Numbered from the stretch's first letter, positions 27,208 through 35,410 are shown. The stretch: DNA of 36,319 nucleotides from Candidatus Bathycorpusculum termitum (GCA_031254875.1 JAIRTW010000037.1:1-36319), one strand, 5' to 3'. The notes: generated by a model not told the origin, from the sequence alone. Translations and numbers: made by a program.

Positions 27208-28293
27208 TTAGTGTGTAGGTACTGCTTCGCCGTTGAATGTTATTGAGTTCAGCGTTTTTTCGTTGGTCTGTACCATATTCGCTGGTAGTGGTGCATACTG
27301 TAGTGCAGAACCCAGTTGCTGGCCATCATGTACAACATACCAGATGTATTGAACGATTGCTGTTGCTTTCTCCATAGTCATTCCGTTGATTACGCCGAGG
27401 TCTTTGTAGATGAGTATGTAGGTCGGAGTGACTATGGGGTATGCTTGATCGCCGTTGGTGTTGAGTATGGCGAGGTCTTCCCAGCTGTCACTTCCTAAGG
27501 GTAGTGGAGATGGTAGCGCTTGAGCTGCGGTAGTTGTGGCTTCAAGTGTTGGCTGAATAAAGTTGCCTGCGGGGTTTTTGATTGCGGCAACTGGAACATT
27601 GTTCTCTAGTACATATGATAGTTCGATGTAGCCGATTGCATAGTTTGTTGTAGTGATTGTGGCTGCTACGCCTGAGTTGCCGCTTTGGCCTATTCCGACT
27701 GGCCATTCAACGTTGGTGTTTGCTCCGATTTGTGTCTTCCAGGTGTCGCTAACTAGTGAGAGGTATTTTGTGAACCAGTTGGTTGTCCCTGAGCCATCTG
27801 CTCTGTGGACAACAACTATGTCGTGGTGTGGTAGAGTCAAATCGGGGTTGATTGCTGTTATGGTGGGGTCGTCCCAAGTTTTTATTGTTCCTAAAAAGAT
27901 GTCGGCTATTATTGGGCCGGTGAGTTTTAGGCCTGAATCGATGCCGGGTATGTTGTAGGCTACTGTGATTGCACCGATGGTTTCTGGGATGTGGAGTATA
28001 TCTGGAGCGGTTGTTCTCTGCGCGCTGGTTAGAGGCGCATCGGAACATGCGAAGTCAACGATTTTTTTTGTTAAGTCACTGACGCCTCTGCCGCTACCTC
28101 CCCCTTGATAGTTAATTTGTACATTAGGCTTTATTAGGTCATATTCGATGATTGTGGCGGTTAGGAAGGGTTGTGGGAAGGTTGCGCCGGAAGCTTTGAT
28201 TGATATGGTTGGCGCCGATAGGTAAGTGTATGCAGCTACTGAGCCGATTATTATTACAATAACTGCAATTCCTATCATGTAGGTCGCTTTCAT
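27208..28293 (-). CDS. pstS: Phosphate-binding protein PstS
   Basis: A 361-residue substrate-binding protein. It has an N-terminal membrane anchor (about 5-27) and lacks a lipobox Cys, so it is probably tethered by an uncleaved helix. Phosphate-contacting segments are KASGATFPQPFL, INYQGGGSGRGVSD, FACSDAPLT and VVHRADGSGTTNWFTKYL. It captures phosphate outside the cell for PstCAB. It is the first gene of the operon, with a GAGGG Shine-Dalgarno about 12 nt upstream and a TATA box (TATATAATAG, minus strand 28331-28340). Confidence 0.95.
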   Translation of the reverse strand: MKATYMIGIAVIVIIIGSVAAYTYLSAPTISIKASGATFPQPFLTATIIEYDLIKPNVQINYQGGGSGRGVSDLTKKIVDFACSDAPLTSAQRTTAPDILHIPETIGAITVAYNIPGIDSGLKLTGPIIADIFLGTIKTWDDPTITAINPDLTLPHHDIVVVHRADGSGTTNWFTKYLSLVSDTWKTQIGANTNVEWPVGIGQSGNSGVAATITTTNYAIGYIELSYVLENNVPVAAIKNPAGNFIQPTLEATTTAAQALPSPLPLGSDSWEDLAILNTNGDQAYPIVTPTYILIYKDLGVINGMTMEKATAIVQYIWYVVHDGQQLGSALQYAPLPANMVQTNEKTLNSITFNGEAVPTH

Positions 28294-28330
28294 GTATTTT
28301 TTACCCTCAGAGTTTTGTATTTACCTTCTG

Positions 28331-28372
28331 CTATTATATAGGAACTCTCCATAAAATTTATAGTCTATATAG
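28331..28372. promoter_or_regulatory. Divergent pst / abrB-phoU promoter with CTATATAG elements
   Basis: Between the divergent genes lie CTATTATATAG (28331-28341) and TTATAGTCTATATAG (28358-28372). They include the minus-strand TATA for pstS and a probable plus-strand TATA for the AbrB-PhoU gene. The repeated palindromic CTATATAG may also be a regulator site. A similar CTATATAG...CTATAG lies before the HAD gene at 29833-29849. Confidence 0.45.
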
Positions 28373-28409
28373 ATATAACTAATATAATGATAAAATACCA
28401 AAGAATAAC

Positions 28410-29474
28410 TTGGAATCAAGCTTGACAACCAAAGAAGCAGAAAAACTAAACGAAGGGCAACGTAAACTACAAGTTACCGGCGGATCAACCTTTATCCTTT
28501 CTCTGCCCAAAGACTGGGCAACCAAAAATGAGCTCAAACGCGGTAGCTCCATGATTGTACGCGAAGAAGATGATGGCTCACTATCTATATCCCCCACCAG
28601 TCTCCCCCAGAAAGGAAAGCAAGATGAAGCATTCATCAAAGTTACCCCAAACGACAACCCTGACGCTATCATGAGAACAGCCATCTCTGCATACCTAAGT
28701 GGCTACAACATAATTCATGTCAGGGCACAAAGCCAAAAAGTTCTATCCTCAAAACTTAGAAACCACCTTAAAACTTTTGCTAGGCACTATCTTGTCGGCA
28801 CGGAAATAGTCACAGATACCTCCACGGACTTGACACTTCAGGTGTTGCTGAATTATCCTGAGCTTACTGTGCAAAACGCTTTGAGTCGCATGGCAATAAT
28901 TGCATCGTCGATGCATAAAGACGCCATGCAATCACTTAGAAAACTCGATCATTCCAGCGCAAAAGCAGTCATCGAAACAGACCGCGAGGTCAACCGCTTC
29001 AGTCTCTATATAGTGCGGTTGTTAAAGTTGGCGGTTTCTAATCAAAGAGTCGTCAAAGAAATCGGATTGAATAGCCAAAGAGACTGTTTAGGCTATAGGC
29101 TTATCGCTAAATCTGTTGAACGCAGTGCTGACCATGCCACAAAAATTGCTGAAAATACGTTGCTCTTAAAAGAAACCGTTAACGAGGACTTACTGAACAA
29201 AATTACTCAGCTAAGTGCGTTAGCTAACACGATGTTTGAGCATTCCATGGAGGCCCTGTTTAGGCATGATTTCCACATAGCAGAGCGTGTGATTGAACAA
29301 CTGGAGCAGGTGCATCAATTTGAAAAAGAAGCAGTTCTTTGCTCTCAAAATGTAAAGGTTGAAGAAGTCGTTAACTTGAGGTTGCTTATCGAGAGTGTCA
29401 GGCGCACTGCGGAGTATGCAAGCGATATCTCAGAAGTGGTGCTTAACTTAAACGTTGAATCCGTCCTAAGCTAA
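28410..29474 (+). CDS. AbrB-PhoU fusion, archaeal phosphate regulator
   Basis: A 354-residue protein. Residues about 15-60 are a SpoVT/AbrB swapped-hairpin DNA-binding domain (RKLQVTGGSTFILSLPKDWA, then LKRGSSMIVREEDDGSL). The rest is helical, with two PhoU-type repeats that include RLIAKSVERSADHATKIAE and LLIESVRRTAEYASDIS. The domain order is known in archaea and suggests a regulator that reads Pst/PhoU status directly at DNA. It is divergent from pstS with a 116-nt shared promoter, so it is a good candidate regulator of pst. The start is TTG at 28410; a second TTG at 28422 is possible. Confidence 0.92.
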   Translation: MESSLTTKEAEKLNEGQRKLQVTGGSTFILSLPKDWATKNELKRGSSMIVREEDDGSLSISPTSLPQKGKQDEAFIKVTPNDNPDAIMRTAISAYLSGYNIIHVRAQSQKVLSSKLRNHLKTFARHYLVGTEIVTDTSTDLTLQVLLNYPELTVQNALSRMAIIASSMHKDAMQSLRKLDHSSAKAVIETDREVNRFSLYIVRLLKLAVSNQRVVKEIGLNSQRDCLGYRLIAKSVERSADHATKIAENTLLLKETVNEDLLNKITQLSALANTMFEHSMEALFRHDFHIAERVIEQLEQVHQFEKEAVLCSQNVKVEEVVNLRLLIESVRRTAEYASDISEVVLNLNVESVLS

Positions 29475-29550
29475 TCCGCACTTTTTTCTTTAGTCCAACA
29501 AGTTGTTTATGAAAAGAGGATCCATGCAACATCATAGCTTGAACGCTGAA

Positions 29551-29592
29551 ACAAAAAAATTTAAGCCCGCAGGTTGCGGGTTTATGTTTTGA
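29551..29592. terminator. Bidirectional hairpin terminator between convergent genes
   Basis: A perfect hairpin CCCGCA (29566-29571), loop GGT, TGCGGG (29575-29580). TTTATGTTTT follows on the plus strand, and TTAAATTTTTTT follows on the minus strand. It sits between the AbrB-PhoU gene and the small Cys protein gene, and looks like an intrinsic-type terminator working both ways. Confidence 0.65.
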
Positions 29593-29766
29593 TTATTGGG
29601 TTGCTAGTACGAGGCGGATTATCTCTTTGTTTGGGGCAATACTTGAACTGTCAATCAGGTGGGCTGTGCCATCTGGACAGTAGACTTTGTCACCTACTCT
29701 GGCTTTGTAGTAGCGTATGCTACACTCTTTTAGTTTGGAGCATCCATCACAGTCTCTTGATAACAT
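29593..29766 (-). CDS. Small Cys-containing protein, function unknown
   Basis: 57 residues from this start. Cys residues lie in DCDGCSKLKEC near the N-terminus, followed by a short beta-rich segment GDKVYCPDGTAHLID. C-x2-C-x5-C plus a later Cys could bind zinc or an Fe-S cluster. I know no named family. The ATG at 29766 is preceded by GTGGAG about 8 nt upstream. The longer GTG start at 29781 would use that Shine-Dalgarno as codons, so the shorter form is preferred. It is divergent from the HAD gene. Confidence 0.6.
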   Translation of the reverse strand: MLSRDCDGCSKLKECSIRYYKARVGDKVYCPDGTAHLIDSSSIAPNKEIIRLVLATQ

Positions 29767-29810
29767 ATAGTTTATCTCCACTTGTTCAAGAGTGAATACA
29801 CCAGCGCCAC

Positions 29811-29849
29811 CTATAGATATGCTCTTAATAATCTATATAGTCACTATAG
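29811..29849. promoter_or_regulatory. Intergenic CTATAG-type elements before the HAD gene
   Basis: CTATAGATAT (29811-29820), CTATATAG (29833-29840) and CTATAG (29844-29849) lie between two divergent genes. They may simply be TATA boxes for both directions. Their likeness to the pst intergenic elements suggests a shared regulator, which is inference. Confidence 0.35.
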
Positions 29850-29916
29850 TTGTAGTTAGATCACGGCCCACAAACTGAGGGGAACCTTTAAGAAACAAGA
29901 ACCCCAAAACAATCCG

Positions 29917-30573
29917 ATGCAACCAGACAAGTTGAAAGCAAAAGGGATATTTCTAGATTTAGACGGTACACTCGTAGACTCTACCGCCGCATACATAGAA
30001 GCTGCCAAAATCAGCTTCCACACCCTTGGCAAAGAGGTGCCATCCGCTCAAATAATGCTGGAAATTCCCCGCCGCATCGAACAGCGCCAAAGCATCAACG
30101 ATCTCACCGGTGGTTGTGCAGAACAATTCATGCCTATATACCTAAAAGCCTTCTATGCTGCCACAGAGAGGTATGTCAAACTTTTACCTAACGTGGCTTT
30201 GACGCTTGAGGGTCTTGCAGAGAAAGCTAAACTGACCTTAATCACTATGCGTCATGTCCCCAACCAAGTTATCCAAAAAGAACTCGACTATTTGGGTGTC
30301 TCTCAATACTTCGCCTTGATTGTAACTGCGCTGGACACAACAAAGCCTAAGCCTTCACCTGAAGCATTAAACTGGTGTGTCAAAACCTTGGACTTAAAGA
30401 TGTGTGACTGTATCATCGCAGGCGACTCAGTTAACGATATGCGGGCGGGGAAAGCGGCAGGTTCACGCACAGTAGCGGTACTCTCGGGGCTCTATGGATG
30501 CGAGGAACTATCTAAAGAACAGCCGGATCTAATGTTACCCGACATCACCCTGTTGCCCGAGCACATAGAATAA
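29917..30573 (+). CDS. HAD-superfamily phosphatase (phosphoglycolate phosphatase-like)
   Basis: A 218-residue hydrolase. Motif I is DLDGTLVDS with nucleophile Asp14 and acid/base Asp16. A helical C1 cap follows (about 20-85). Motif II is the Thr in LTLITMRH, motif III is the Lys in TKPKPSPEAL, and motif IV is IIAGDSVNDMRAGKAAG. The cap and motif spacing match the Gph/PGP-like subfamily I. The substrate is unknown. The proximity to the phosphate genes and the similar promoter elements make a phosphate-scavenging role possible but unproven. No Shine-Dalgarno is near the ATG. Confidence 0.9.
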   Translation: MQPDKLKAKGIFLDLDGTLVDSTAAYIEAAKISFHTLGKEVPSAQIMLEIPRRIEQRQSINDLTGGCAEQFMPIYLKAFYAATERYVKLLPNVALTLEGLAEKAKLTLITMRHVPNQVIQKELDYLGVSQYFALIVTALDTTKPKPSPEALNWCVKTLDLKMCDCIIAGDSVNDMRAGKAAGSRTVAVLSGLYGCEELSKEQPDLMLPDITLLPEHIE

Positions 30574-30697
30574 CTATTTTGACGTTATATCAATCCGATA
30601 TATTGCGGTTTTTAGCCTAAGGCAGTTATAGGCGTTTTAAATAAGTTTAATTAAAACCAATCTACATGATGATGGAGAGGGTTCAGCGGGAATCATA

Positions 30698-31303
30698 ATG
30701 AGCTTTGTTGAAATCATGATAGGGGAAAAACTCAAAGAAGCCGATCCAGCCCTAGATATAATGGGTTCAGACCGCAAGGTGTTGCAGATAGCCTGCCAGG
30801 ATTTTACGAACTACCTTAAATTCAGGTGGAACTTGATGGGGCAAGAAGCAAGCCAATGTGAAATGGTTGAGCGGCTGGAGACACTTATCAAAGAAAGCCC
30901 TGAGGAATTAGCTGCGTTTTTGGCAATTTGGTGCAACATCTGGTTTAAGAAATGGAAAGAACGGGTAAAGTTACTTATCGGTAACCAGAGTGCTAATCGA
31001 TTGAACCAGATGACCAAAACCATCAATACCGCCGAACCTCTGTGGCAAAATATTGAGTGTAAACAGGAATTCCAAGAACTAATCGTTGCAACGCTTATCA
31101 AAAACGGTGAAATCTGTGGAACAGAAATCCTCGCAGAAAATCTTCTCAAGTTAGAATTGGGCGAAAACTGCACCCAAAATCTAAACGAAACCGAAAGAGT
31201 GTTTGTTGCCCTAAACAATACCCTGCGCAAAGCCCGTGAAATGGCGCGGAGCCGAGGACCATTGATTTTCGTAAAAGTTGACAAGGGCTACTATAACATC
31301 TGA
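30698..31303 (+). CDS. Hypothetical protein, helical, archaeal
   Basis: A 201-residue soluble protein that I do not recognise. It is predicted mostly helical and charged, with Trp/Cys-rich helices in the first half (AAFLAIWCNIWFKKWKERVK). It ends in a basic strand-like tail (AREMARSRGPLIFVKVDKGY). There is no signal peptide or membrane segment. A TATA-like TTTTAAATAA lies near 30637-30646. It stands alone, between the HAD gene and the convergent L37e gene. Confidence 0.7.
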   Translation: MSFVEIMIGEKLKEADPALDIMGSDRKVLQIACQDFTNYLKFRWNLMGQEASQCEMVERLETLIKESPEELAAFLAIWCNIWFKKWKERVKLLIGNQSANRLNQMTKTINTAEPLWQNIECKQEFQELIVATLIKNGEICGTEILAENLLKLELGENCTQNLNETERVFVALNNTLRKAREMARSRGPLIFVKVDKGYYNI

Positions 31304-31305
31304 AT

Positions 31306-31326
31306 AAACATCTTTTTCTTTCTTGC
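31306..31326 (+). terminator. T-rich terminator after the hypothetical gene
   Basis: A T-rich run (CATCTTTTTCTTTCTTGC) a few nt after the stop at 31303, in front of the convergent L37e gene. Confidence 0.4.
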
Positions 31327-31425
31327 TGTGGTTTATATTTCATCTCCTAACGTTTTTAGGATATGCGCTGTAATTTTGTCAAAATAATTGCAAATTGAAC
31401 TTAAAATTAAGTTGAAAAATGTTGT

Positions 31426-31623
31426 TTAGCGGACGGTTGCAACTCTTGCGCGTTGCAGAGTTTTAGTCCGCCAGTTGTAGCGTCTCATGGTGGCTTGAGC
31501 GCCATAGCCGCATGCACTACAACGTTTGTGACGTACGTGGTATGCACGTCTGCCGCATCGACGACATTTTATATGGACAACACGCCCCATGCGTTTGCCC
31601 ATTGAAGGAGTACCCTTGCCCAT
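31426..31623 (-). CDS. rpl37e: Ribosomal protein L37e (eL37)
   Basis: A 65-residue basic zinc-ribbon protein of the large ribosomal subunit, found only in archaea and eukaryotes. It starts MGKGTPSMGKR. Zinc ligands are Cys20/Cys23 (CRRC) and Cys35/Cys38 (CSAC). RYNWRTKTLQRAR is typical of the family. It follows the LSm gene by 5 nt with an AGGTGAG Shine-Dalgarno, the common archaeal LSm-L37e pair. Confidence 0.97.
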   Translation of the reverse strand: MGKGTPSMGKRMGRVVHIKCRRCGRRAYHVRHKRCSACGYGAQATMRRYNWRTKTLQRARVATVR

Positions 31624-31628
31624 CTAAC

Positions 31629-31856
31629 TCACCTAGGCGGGGGCGAAATAAGGACTACGTTATCTCCGCGAACGATGATGAGTCCTAACTTCTTTTGATC
31701 TTCAACGGCAGTAGTGTCTTCGGTCTCTTCTAAAACCAAGTTTAGATGCTGATCGAATCCCTTGAGTCTGCCTCTGAGGCTTTTGCCGCCTTTTAGGCGG
31801 ACCAACACAATTTTGCTGAGGTTCTGTTCAAGGATTTCGGTTGTCATTTCGCTCAT
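31629..31856 (-). CDS. LSm / Sm-like archaeal RNA-binding protein
   Basis: A 75-residue Sm-fold protein. Sm1 covers about 12-45 (VLVRLKGGKSLRGRLKGFDQ, then HLNLVLEE) and Sm2 covers 58-71 (GLIIVRGDNVVLIS, with the RGDN RNA-binding loop). Archaeal LSm proteins form heptameric rings that bind U-rich RNA. It is the first gene of a two-gene unit with rpl37e. GAGG about 8 nt upstream of the ATG supports the start. Confidence 0.96.
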   Translation of the reverse strand: MSEMTTEILEQNLSKIVLVRLKGGKSLRGRLKGFDQHLNLVLEETEDTTAVEDQKKLGLIIVRGDNVVLISPPPR

Positions 31857-32485
31857 TTTGGAATCCTCTTGTGATTTTATCTCTTCTATACTTTATCTCT
31901 CAACATTTAAACCTATCTCATAGTCATAATGGGGATTAACTGTTGGACAGGTTGTGGCCCATTCCAAAGATACATCTGGACCCGGCGACAGAAAAACAAA
32001 CTGCCTTCTTATACAAGCAACCCTAAACAGGCATAAGTTCAGTTGTTGCTCAGTATTGAATTTTTCACCATATATGCCCACGGATTAAAATATAGAACTC
32101 ATTGAAATTTCACCCCCTCACTAATCGAGCCGTTCAAAAAACACTACCCAATATCAAACCTTAACCAACCCCTCTAGCGTGTGATGGGCAAGCGAATACG
32201 CCTGGACTTCTTTAAAACAGCACCTCCTAACCACAAGATGTGAAAAAAAGAAACGGTATACTTTAGTTGCCTTCCCTAATCCCATGTCAAAACCGACTCT
32301 ACGTCCACTGAGGTTGCTCCAAACTATAGTACACGTCCTCTGACTTCCGTTGCAAATCGTCTACTTGTCGCTATCCTTATTTGTATGTTCTAAAGATGCT
32401 GATTGTTCTGTTTCATCATAAAACTAGCCTTGCTATTTTCTAGCTTGCACTTATAAGCGTGTTTATACTTCATCTGGCACAATGC
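31857..32485. other. Long gene-free region between divergent genes
   Basis: About 630 nt. The first 50 nt hold the minus-strand LSm promoter. A 62-codon minus-strand frame (31893-32081) has no domain-like content and starts inside AT-rich sequence; I do not call it. The middle is AT-rich with no tRNA and no convincing hairpin. It may hide a small RNA that I cannot identify by reading. Confidence 0.5.
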
Positions 32486-32498
32486 GGGTGAACGGCCA

Positions 32499-33101
32499 AT
32501 GGCGACACCGATAGATTTTATAATAATCTTTGTGATGTCCTTTAGCTTAAATCTGATACCGTTTGCCGGTCCTTCAAATCTGCTAATTGCATCCACAGCC
32601 GCTATAGGCTTAGGCAATGCTGATCCCCTCACGCTCATATTCGTCGGCGGCTTCATCGCTCTGGGTTCCACTTTAGCCAAAGGCGTCCACTACATGGTTA
32701 CTTTCTTTATAAGTGGAAAACTTGCCGAAAAAAGACGGCAGAAACTTGATGCAGACGCTGCAAAAATTAAGCGTTGGGCTTTTCTGTTGCTTTTCGTTAC
32801 AGCGGCGACGCCGATTCCTGACGAACCAATCGTTATATCGCTGGGACTCATGAAGTACAAACCCGCAAAGTTTTTCGTCGCTTACTTCCTGGGAAAATTC
32901 GCAATCGGAATTATGGGGGCGTTCTTAGGTGGATTTGCCATAGACATCTTTGGTGATTTTATGAGTTCAGAAGCCATAATCGCTATCTCCATAGTATTGA
33001 CCGTCATCTTTACCATCATCTTGCTTAAAGTCGACATTAGCAAACTAGCTGAGAAGTATTTACGCCGAAAACCAAAAACAGATCAGGAAAAAACTAAATA
33101 A
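32499..33101 (+). CDS. DedA/VTT-like membrane protein
   Basis: A 200-residue protein with four to five hydrophobic segments. The middle carries the re-entrant-loop type motif LNLIPFAGPSNLLIAS near the N-terminus and TAATPIPDEPIVISLGLMKY, then KFFVAYFLGKFAI. This pattern matches the DedA/VTT (SNARE-associated Golgi) superfamily, whose members include lipid scramblases and putative proton-dependent flippases. The substrate is unknown. GGGTGA 7 nt upstream supports the ATG. It is 4 nt ahead of the PUA gene, so the two are probably co-transcribed. Confidence 0.8.
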   Translation: MATPIDFIIIFVMSFSLNLIPFAGPSNLLIASTAAIGLGNADPLTLIFVGGFIALGSTLAKGVHYMVTFFISGKLAEKRRQKLDADAAKIKRWAFLLLFVTAATPIPDEPIVISLGLMKYKPAKFFVAYFLGKFAIGIMGAFLGGFAIDIFGDFMSSEAIIAISIVLTVIFTIILLKVDISKLAEKYLRRKPKTDQEKTK

Positions 33102-33105
33102 CTCT

Positions 33106-33633
33106 ATGTACGCACATAAGCAGATGTTTATGCCCACAAAACAGCGCCGATATCCCCTCAAAGCCAAAGATGCTAAACAGATCATAGAGTCTGCTCAGCA
33201 TAAACTCAAACTCAACTTTGACGAGCTGTTTGGTGCTAAAGCAGGCGTGGAAATTGTCGAATCTGATGTGGGCTTAATCTATCTCATCTCCGGAAGGCCA
33301 ATCCTATATAAAAGTGGTGATCGCATCTTGCCGACACTGCTCTTTGCTGAGTTCACCGCTAAAGCCCCTAAAATCGTCGTGGACATGGGTGCAGTTCCCT
33401 ATGTGTGTAAGGGTGCGACAGTTATGGCTCCCGGCATTGTCCGTGTGGAGGGCGAGTTTGCGGCGGGGGATTTAGTTTTGGTTACTGATATAAAACATGG
33501 GAAAGCGTTGGCGATAGGCGAGAGCATCATGGATGCAGATGTTGCACGGCAGACTGAGAAGGGTCCGGTTGTTAAAGTCTTGAATTACGTCGGTGATAAA
33601 ATTTGGGACTATATAAAAATACTCTCAGAATAA
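33106..33633 (+). CDS. PUA-domain RNA-binding protein (MCT-1/Tma20-like)
   Basis: A 175-residue protein with an N-terminal pre-PUA domain (about 10-85) and a C-terminal PUA domain (about 90-170). The latter includes KIVVDMGAVPYVCKGATVMA, PGIVRVEGEF and GDLVLVTDIKHGKALAIG. This two-domain layout is that of the archaeal relatives of eukaryotic MCT-1/Tma20, which are linked to translation recycling. Alternative in-frame ATGs at 33124 and 33130 would shorten it by 6-8 residues. The family start often lies near MPTKQRRYPL, so 33130 is quite possible. Confidence 0.9.
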   Translation: MYAHKQMFMPTKQRRYPLKAKDAKQIIESAQHKLKLNFDELFGAKAGVEIVESDVGLIYLISGRPILYKSGDRILPTLLFAEFTAKAPKIVVDMGAVPYVCKGATVMAPGIVRVEGEFAAGDLVLVTDIKHGKALAIGESIMDADVARQTEKGPVVKVLNYVGDKIWDYIKILSE

Positions 33634-33746
33634 ATAGACACAAAAAACCGGCTGTTTAACGTCGAGATATTTTAAAACAGAAAATGTGGATTATTTCTAT
33701 CTCAAATCATTAAAAGTATTATTATTGCATAATAAAGCCTTAGAAC

Positions 33747-34658
33747 ATGAAAAAAGTTTTTATAAGTCAACCACCAAGCTATAACTTGGTGTCTTTATTG
33801 CTTTCTTTAATAATAGCAATGTTGACGTTACAGGAAACATTTGACAGCTTCTTCGCTACAATTGCATCAGCACTGCCAAGCATAATCGGCGCAATCATCA
33901 TAATCGCCATTGGAATCGTCGTAGGCTGGTTCGTGGGTAAAATAGTTAACAAAATAGTCAACCGGACAGTAGAACGGAACTTTGATAGGAGCGAAATAGG
34001 TCGAACACTAAAAGGCTCAGGATTCGATTTATCCAACTTTGTCGGGGGCCTCCTCTATGCTTTCATCATAGTCTTAGCCATAACTATAGCAGTCGGATTG
34101 CTAGACATCCCCGGAGCCGCAGGGACATTCATAGCACAGATCGCAGCATATCTTCCAAGGCTCATAGGCGGCATCCTTGTCATAGTCTTAGGCATCGTAC
34201 TTGTGGATTTCTTAGCTCAGCTTGTGGGACGCATAATCCGGCCTATGTTTGGATCCAGTAAAGTCGAAATCGCTGATATGCTCAAAAACCTCTTGTTCAT
34301 CGGACTTATTGCCATAATCCTAAACATCGCCTTTGACCTATTGCTGTTCACCGCCGGAGGCTTAGTGTACTCACTCATCATCGGCTTTGTTATCATAGGT
34401 GTAGGCATAATCCTAACAGACGGACTGATTAAATCAATAACCACTGAACATGAAGAATTCCTCCCCATCGCAGGCTACGCAAAATTCATCCTCTACACCA
34501 TCTTCCTGCTTATCGGTACAGGCGCAATCTTTTCCACGTTTACCGGAGTAACTAGCATAATCGGCACAATCGCATGGGGCTTTGCAATCGCACTAGCAAT
34601 TGTTCTAGTTCCAATAGTCTACGCTTTAGCTAAACGGATGCAGTCAGCAGTCAAATAA
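33747..34658 (+). CDS. Multi-helix membrane protein with conserved TM-helix repeats (MscS-associated type)
   Basis: A 303-residue protein with seven to eight hydrophobic segments. It shows the repeated unit typical of the conserved TM helix family: LPSIIGAIIIIAIGIVVGWF, then LPRLIGGILVIVLGIVLVDF about 95 residues later. These repeats occur in proteins near MscS-type channels. The MscS beta domain itself is not visible, so channel activity is not established. A TATA-like AAAAGTATTA lies about 30 nt before the ATG at 33747 and would give a leaderless start. An internal ATG at 33819 (MLTLQETFDSFF) is an alternative. Confidence 0.8.
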   Translation: MKKVFISQPPSYNLVSLLLSLIIAMLTLQETFDSFFATIASALPSIIGAIIIIAIGIVVGWFVGKIVNKIVNRTVERNFDRSEIGRTLKGSGFDLSNFVGGLLYAFIIVLAITIAVGLLDIPGAAGTFIAQIAAYLPRLIGGILVIVLGIVLVDFLAQLVGRIIRPMFGSSKVEIADMLKNLLFIGLIAIILNIAFDLLLFTAGGLVYSLIIGFVIIGVGIILTDGLIKSITTEHEEFLPIAGYAKFILYTIFLLIGTGAIFSTFTGVTSIIGTIAWGFAIALAIVLVPIVYALAKRMQSAVK

Positions 34659-34680
34659 CCCTCTTCTCTCTCTTTTTTGT
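34659..34680 (+). terminator. Pyrimidine-rich terminator
   Basis: CCCTCTTCTCTCTCTTTTTTGT directly follows the stop codon. A second T-rich tract (CATTTTTTATTTTTATG) lies near 34755-34771. Confidence 0.45.
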
Positions 34681-34879
34681 GATGATCCTAAACGCAAGTT
34701 CAATAGGTTCTTCATCTAAAATGACGGGGACATCTCAGAGACCTTGTTAGAAACATTTTTTATTTTTATGACCAAGTAGCAGGCTGATTTGGAACTATAA
34801 AAGCAGGCTACAGTACAGTTTGAGGTTGGTTTAGGTATACCTGGGCGGCGGATGCACTCAGTCCTTGGGTAATGGCCCG

Positions 34880-35410
34880 CTAAGTTGCCTCGTCTTGGGT
34901 TTTTCTGTAGAACGCTTTATCGATAGTTCGGACGTCGAGGTTGTGTTTGGCGGAGGTTTTACGCAGGGCCGATAGAAGACGCAGATAATTCTGTGGCGTG
35001 TAGAGTCCCGGCGGTGCGTTGCCCAACAAGCCCCTCCAAGAGGCGTGGTCGAAAATACCATAACGGACAGGGTCAAAGAAGGTTAAGATAATGCTGGCGA
35101 GTACCGGCGAAATACCCTCCAATGTTGTTAGGCAGTTAATGCGATAGAGGTCGTCGGCGTTTGGAAGACTTAGGCTTTGGCTGGTTATGCGTTGGACTTT
35201 TTCTTCGGTGTTGCGTATGACAAGCTCCTGGACACGTTGTAACTTTTCTGGTTCCGCTTTAAATTTCCACTCCACCACCAACGCGAGATCCTTCACACTA
35301 AGCGCCTTGTTTTTCCGGAATTTTGCACCTAATTCACGTTCTCGTTGCGCCTGCCAGCCGTAGGCTTTGTCGTATTTACGGCTCCACATGAGATAATCAG
35401 GCTTATCCAT
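34880..35410 (-). CDS. Helix-hairpin-helix-like hypothetical protein
   Basis: A 176-residue soluble protein. The N-terminal half is charged and helical. Residues about 95-135 contain LTTLEGISPVLASIILTFFD followed by a conserved-looking GIFDHASWRGLLG. This resembles the HhH-GPD arrangement of DNA glycosylases, where a hairpin is followed by a catalytic-region Asp. A DNA-binding role is possible, but glycosylase activity is not shown: no lysine nucleophile or Fe-S Cys set is visible. It is on the minus strand and single. Confidence 0.7.
   Translation of the reverse strand: MDKPDYLMWSRKYDKAYGWQAQRERELGAKFRKNKALSVKDLALVVEWKFKAEPEKLQRVQELVIRNTEEKVQRITSQSLSLPNADDLYRINCLTTLEGISPVLASIILTFFDPVRYGIFDHASWRGLLGNAPPGLYTPQNYLRLLSALRKTSAKHNLDVRTIDKAFYRKTQDEAT

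Noticed and set aside
31893-32081. A 62-codon minus-strand frame
   Set aside because: No family resemblance and no ribosome-binding site; it overlaps the LSm promoter region.
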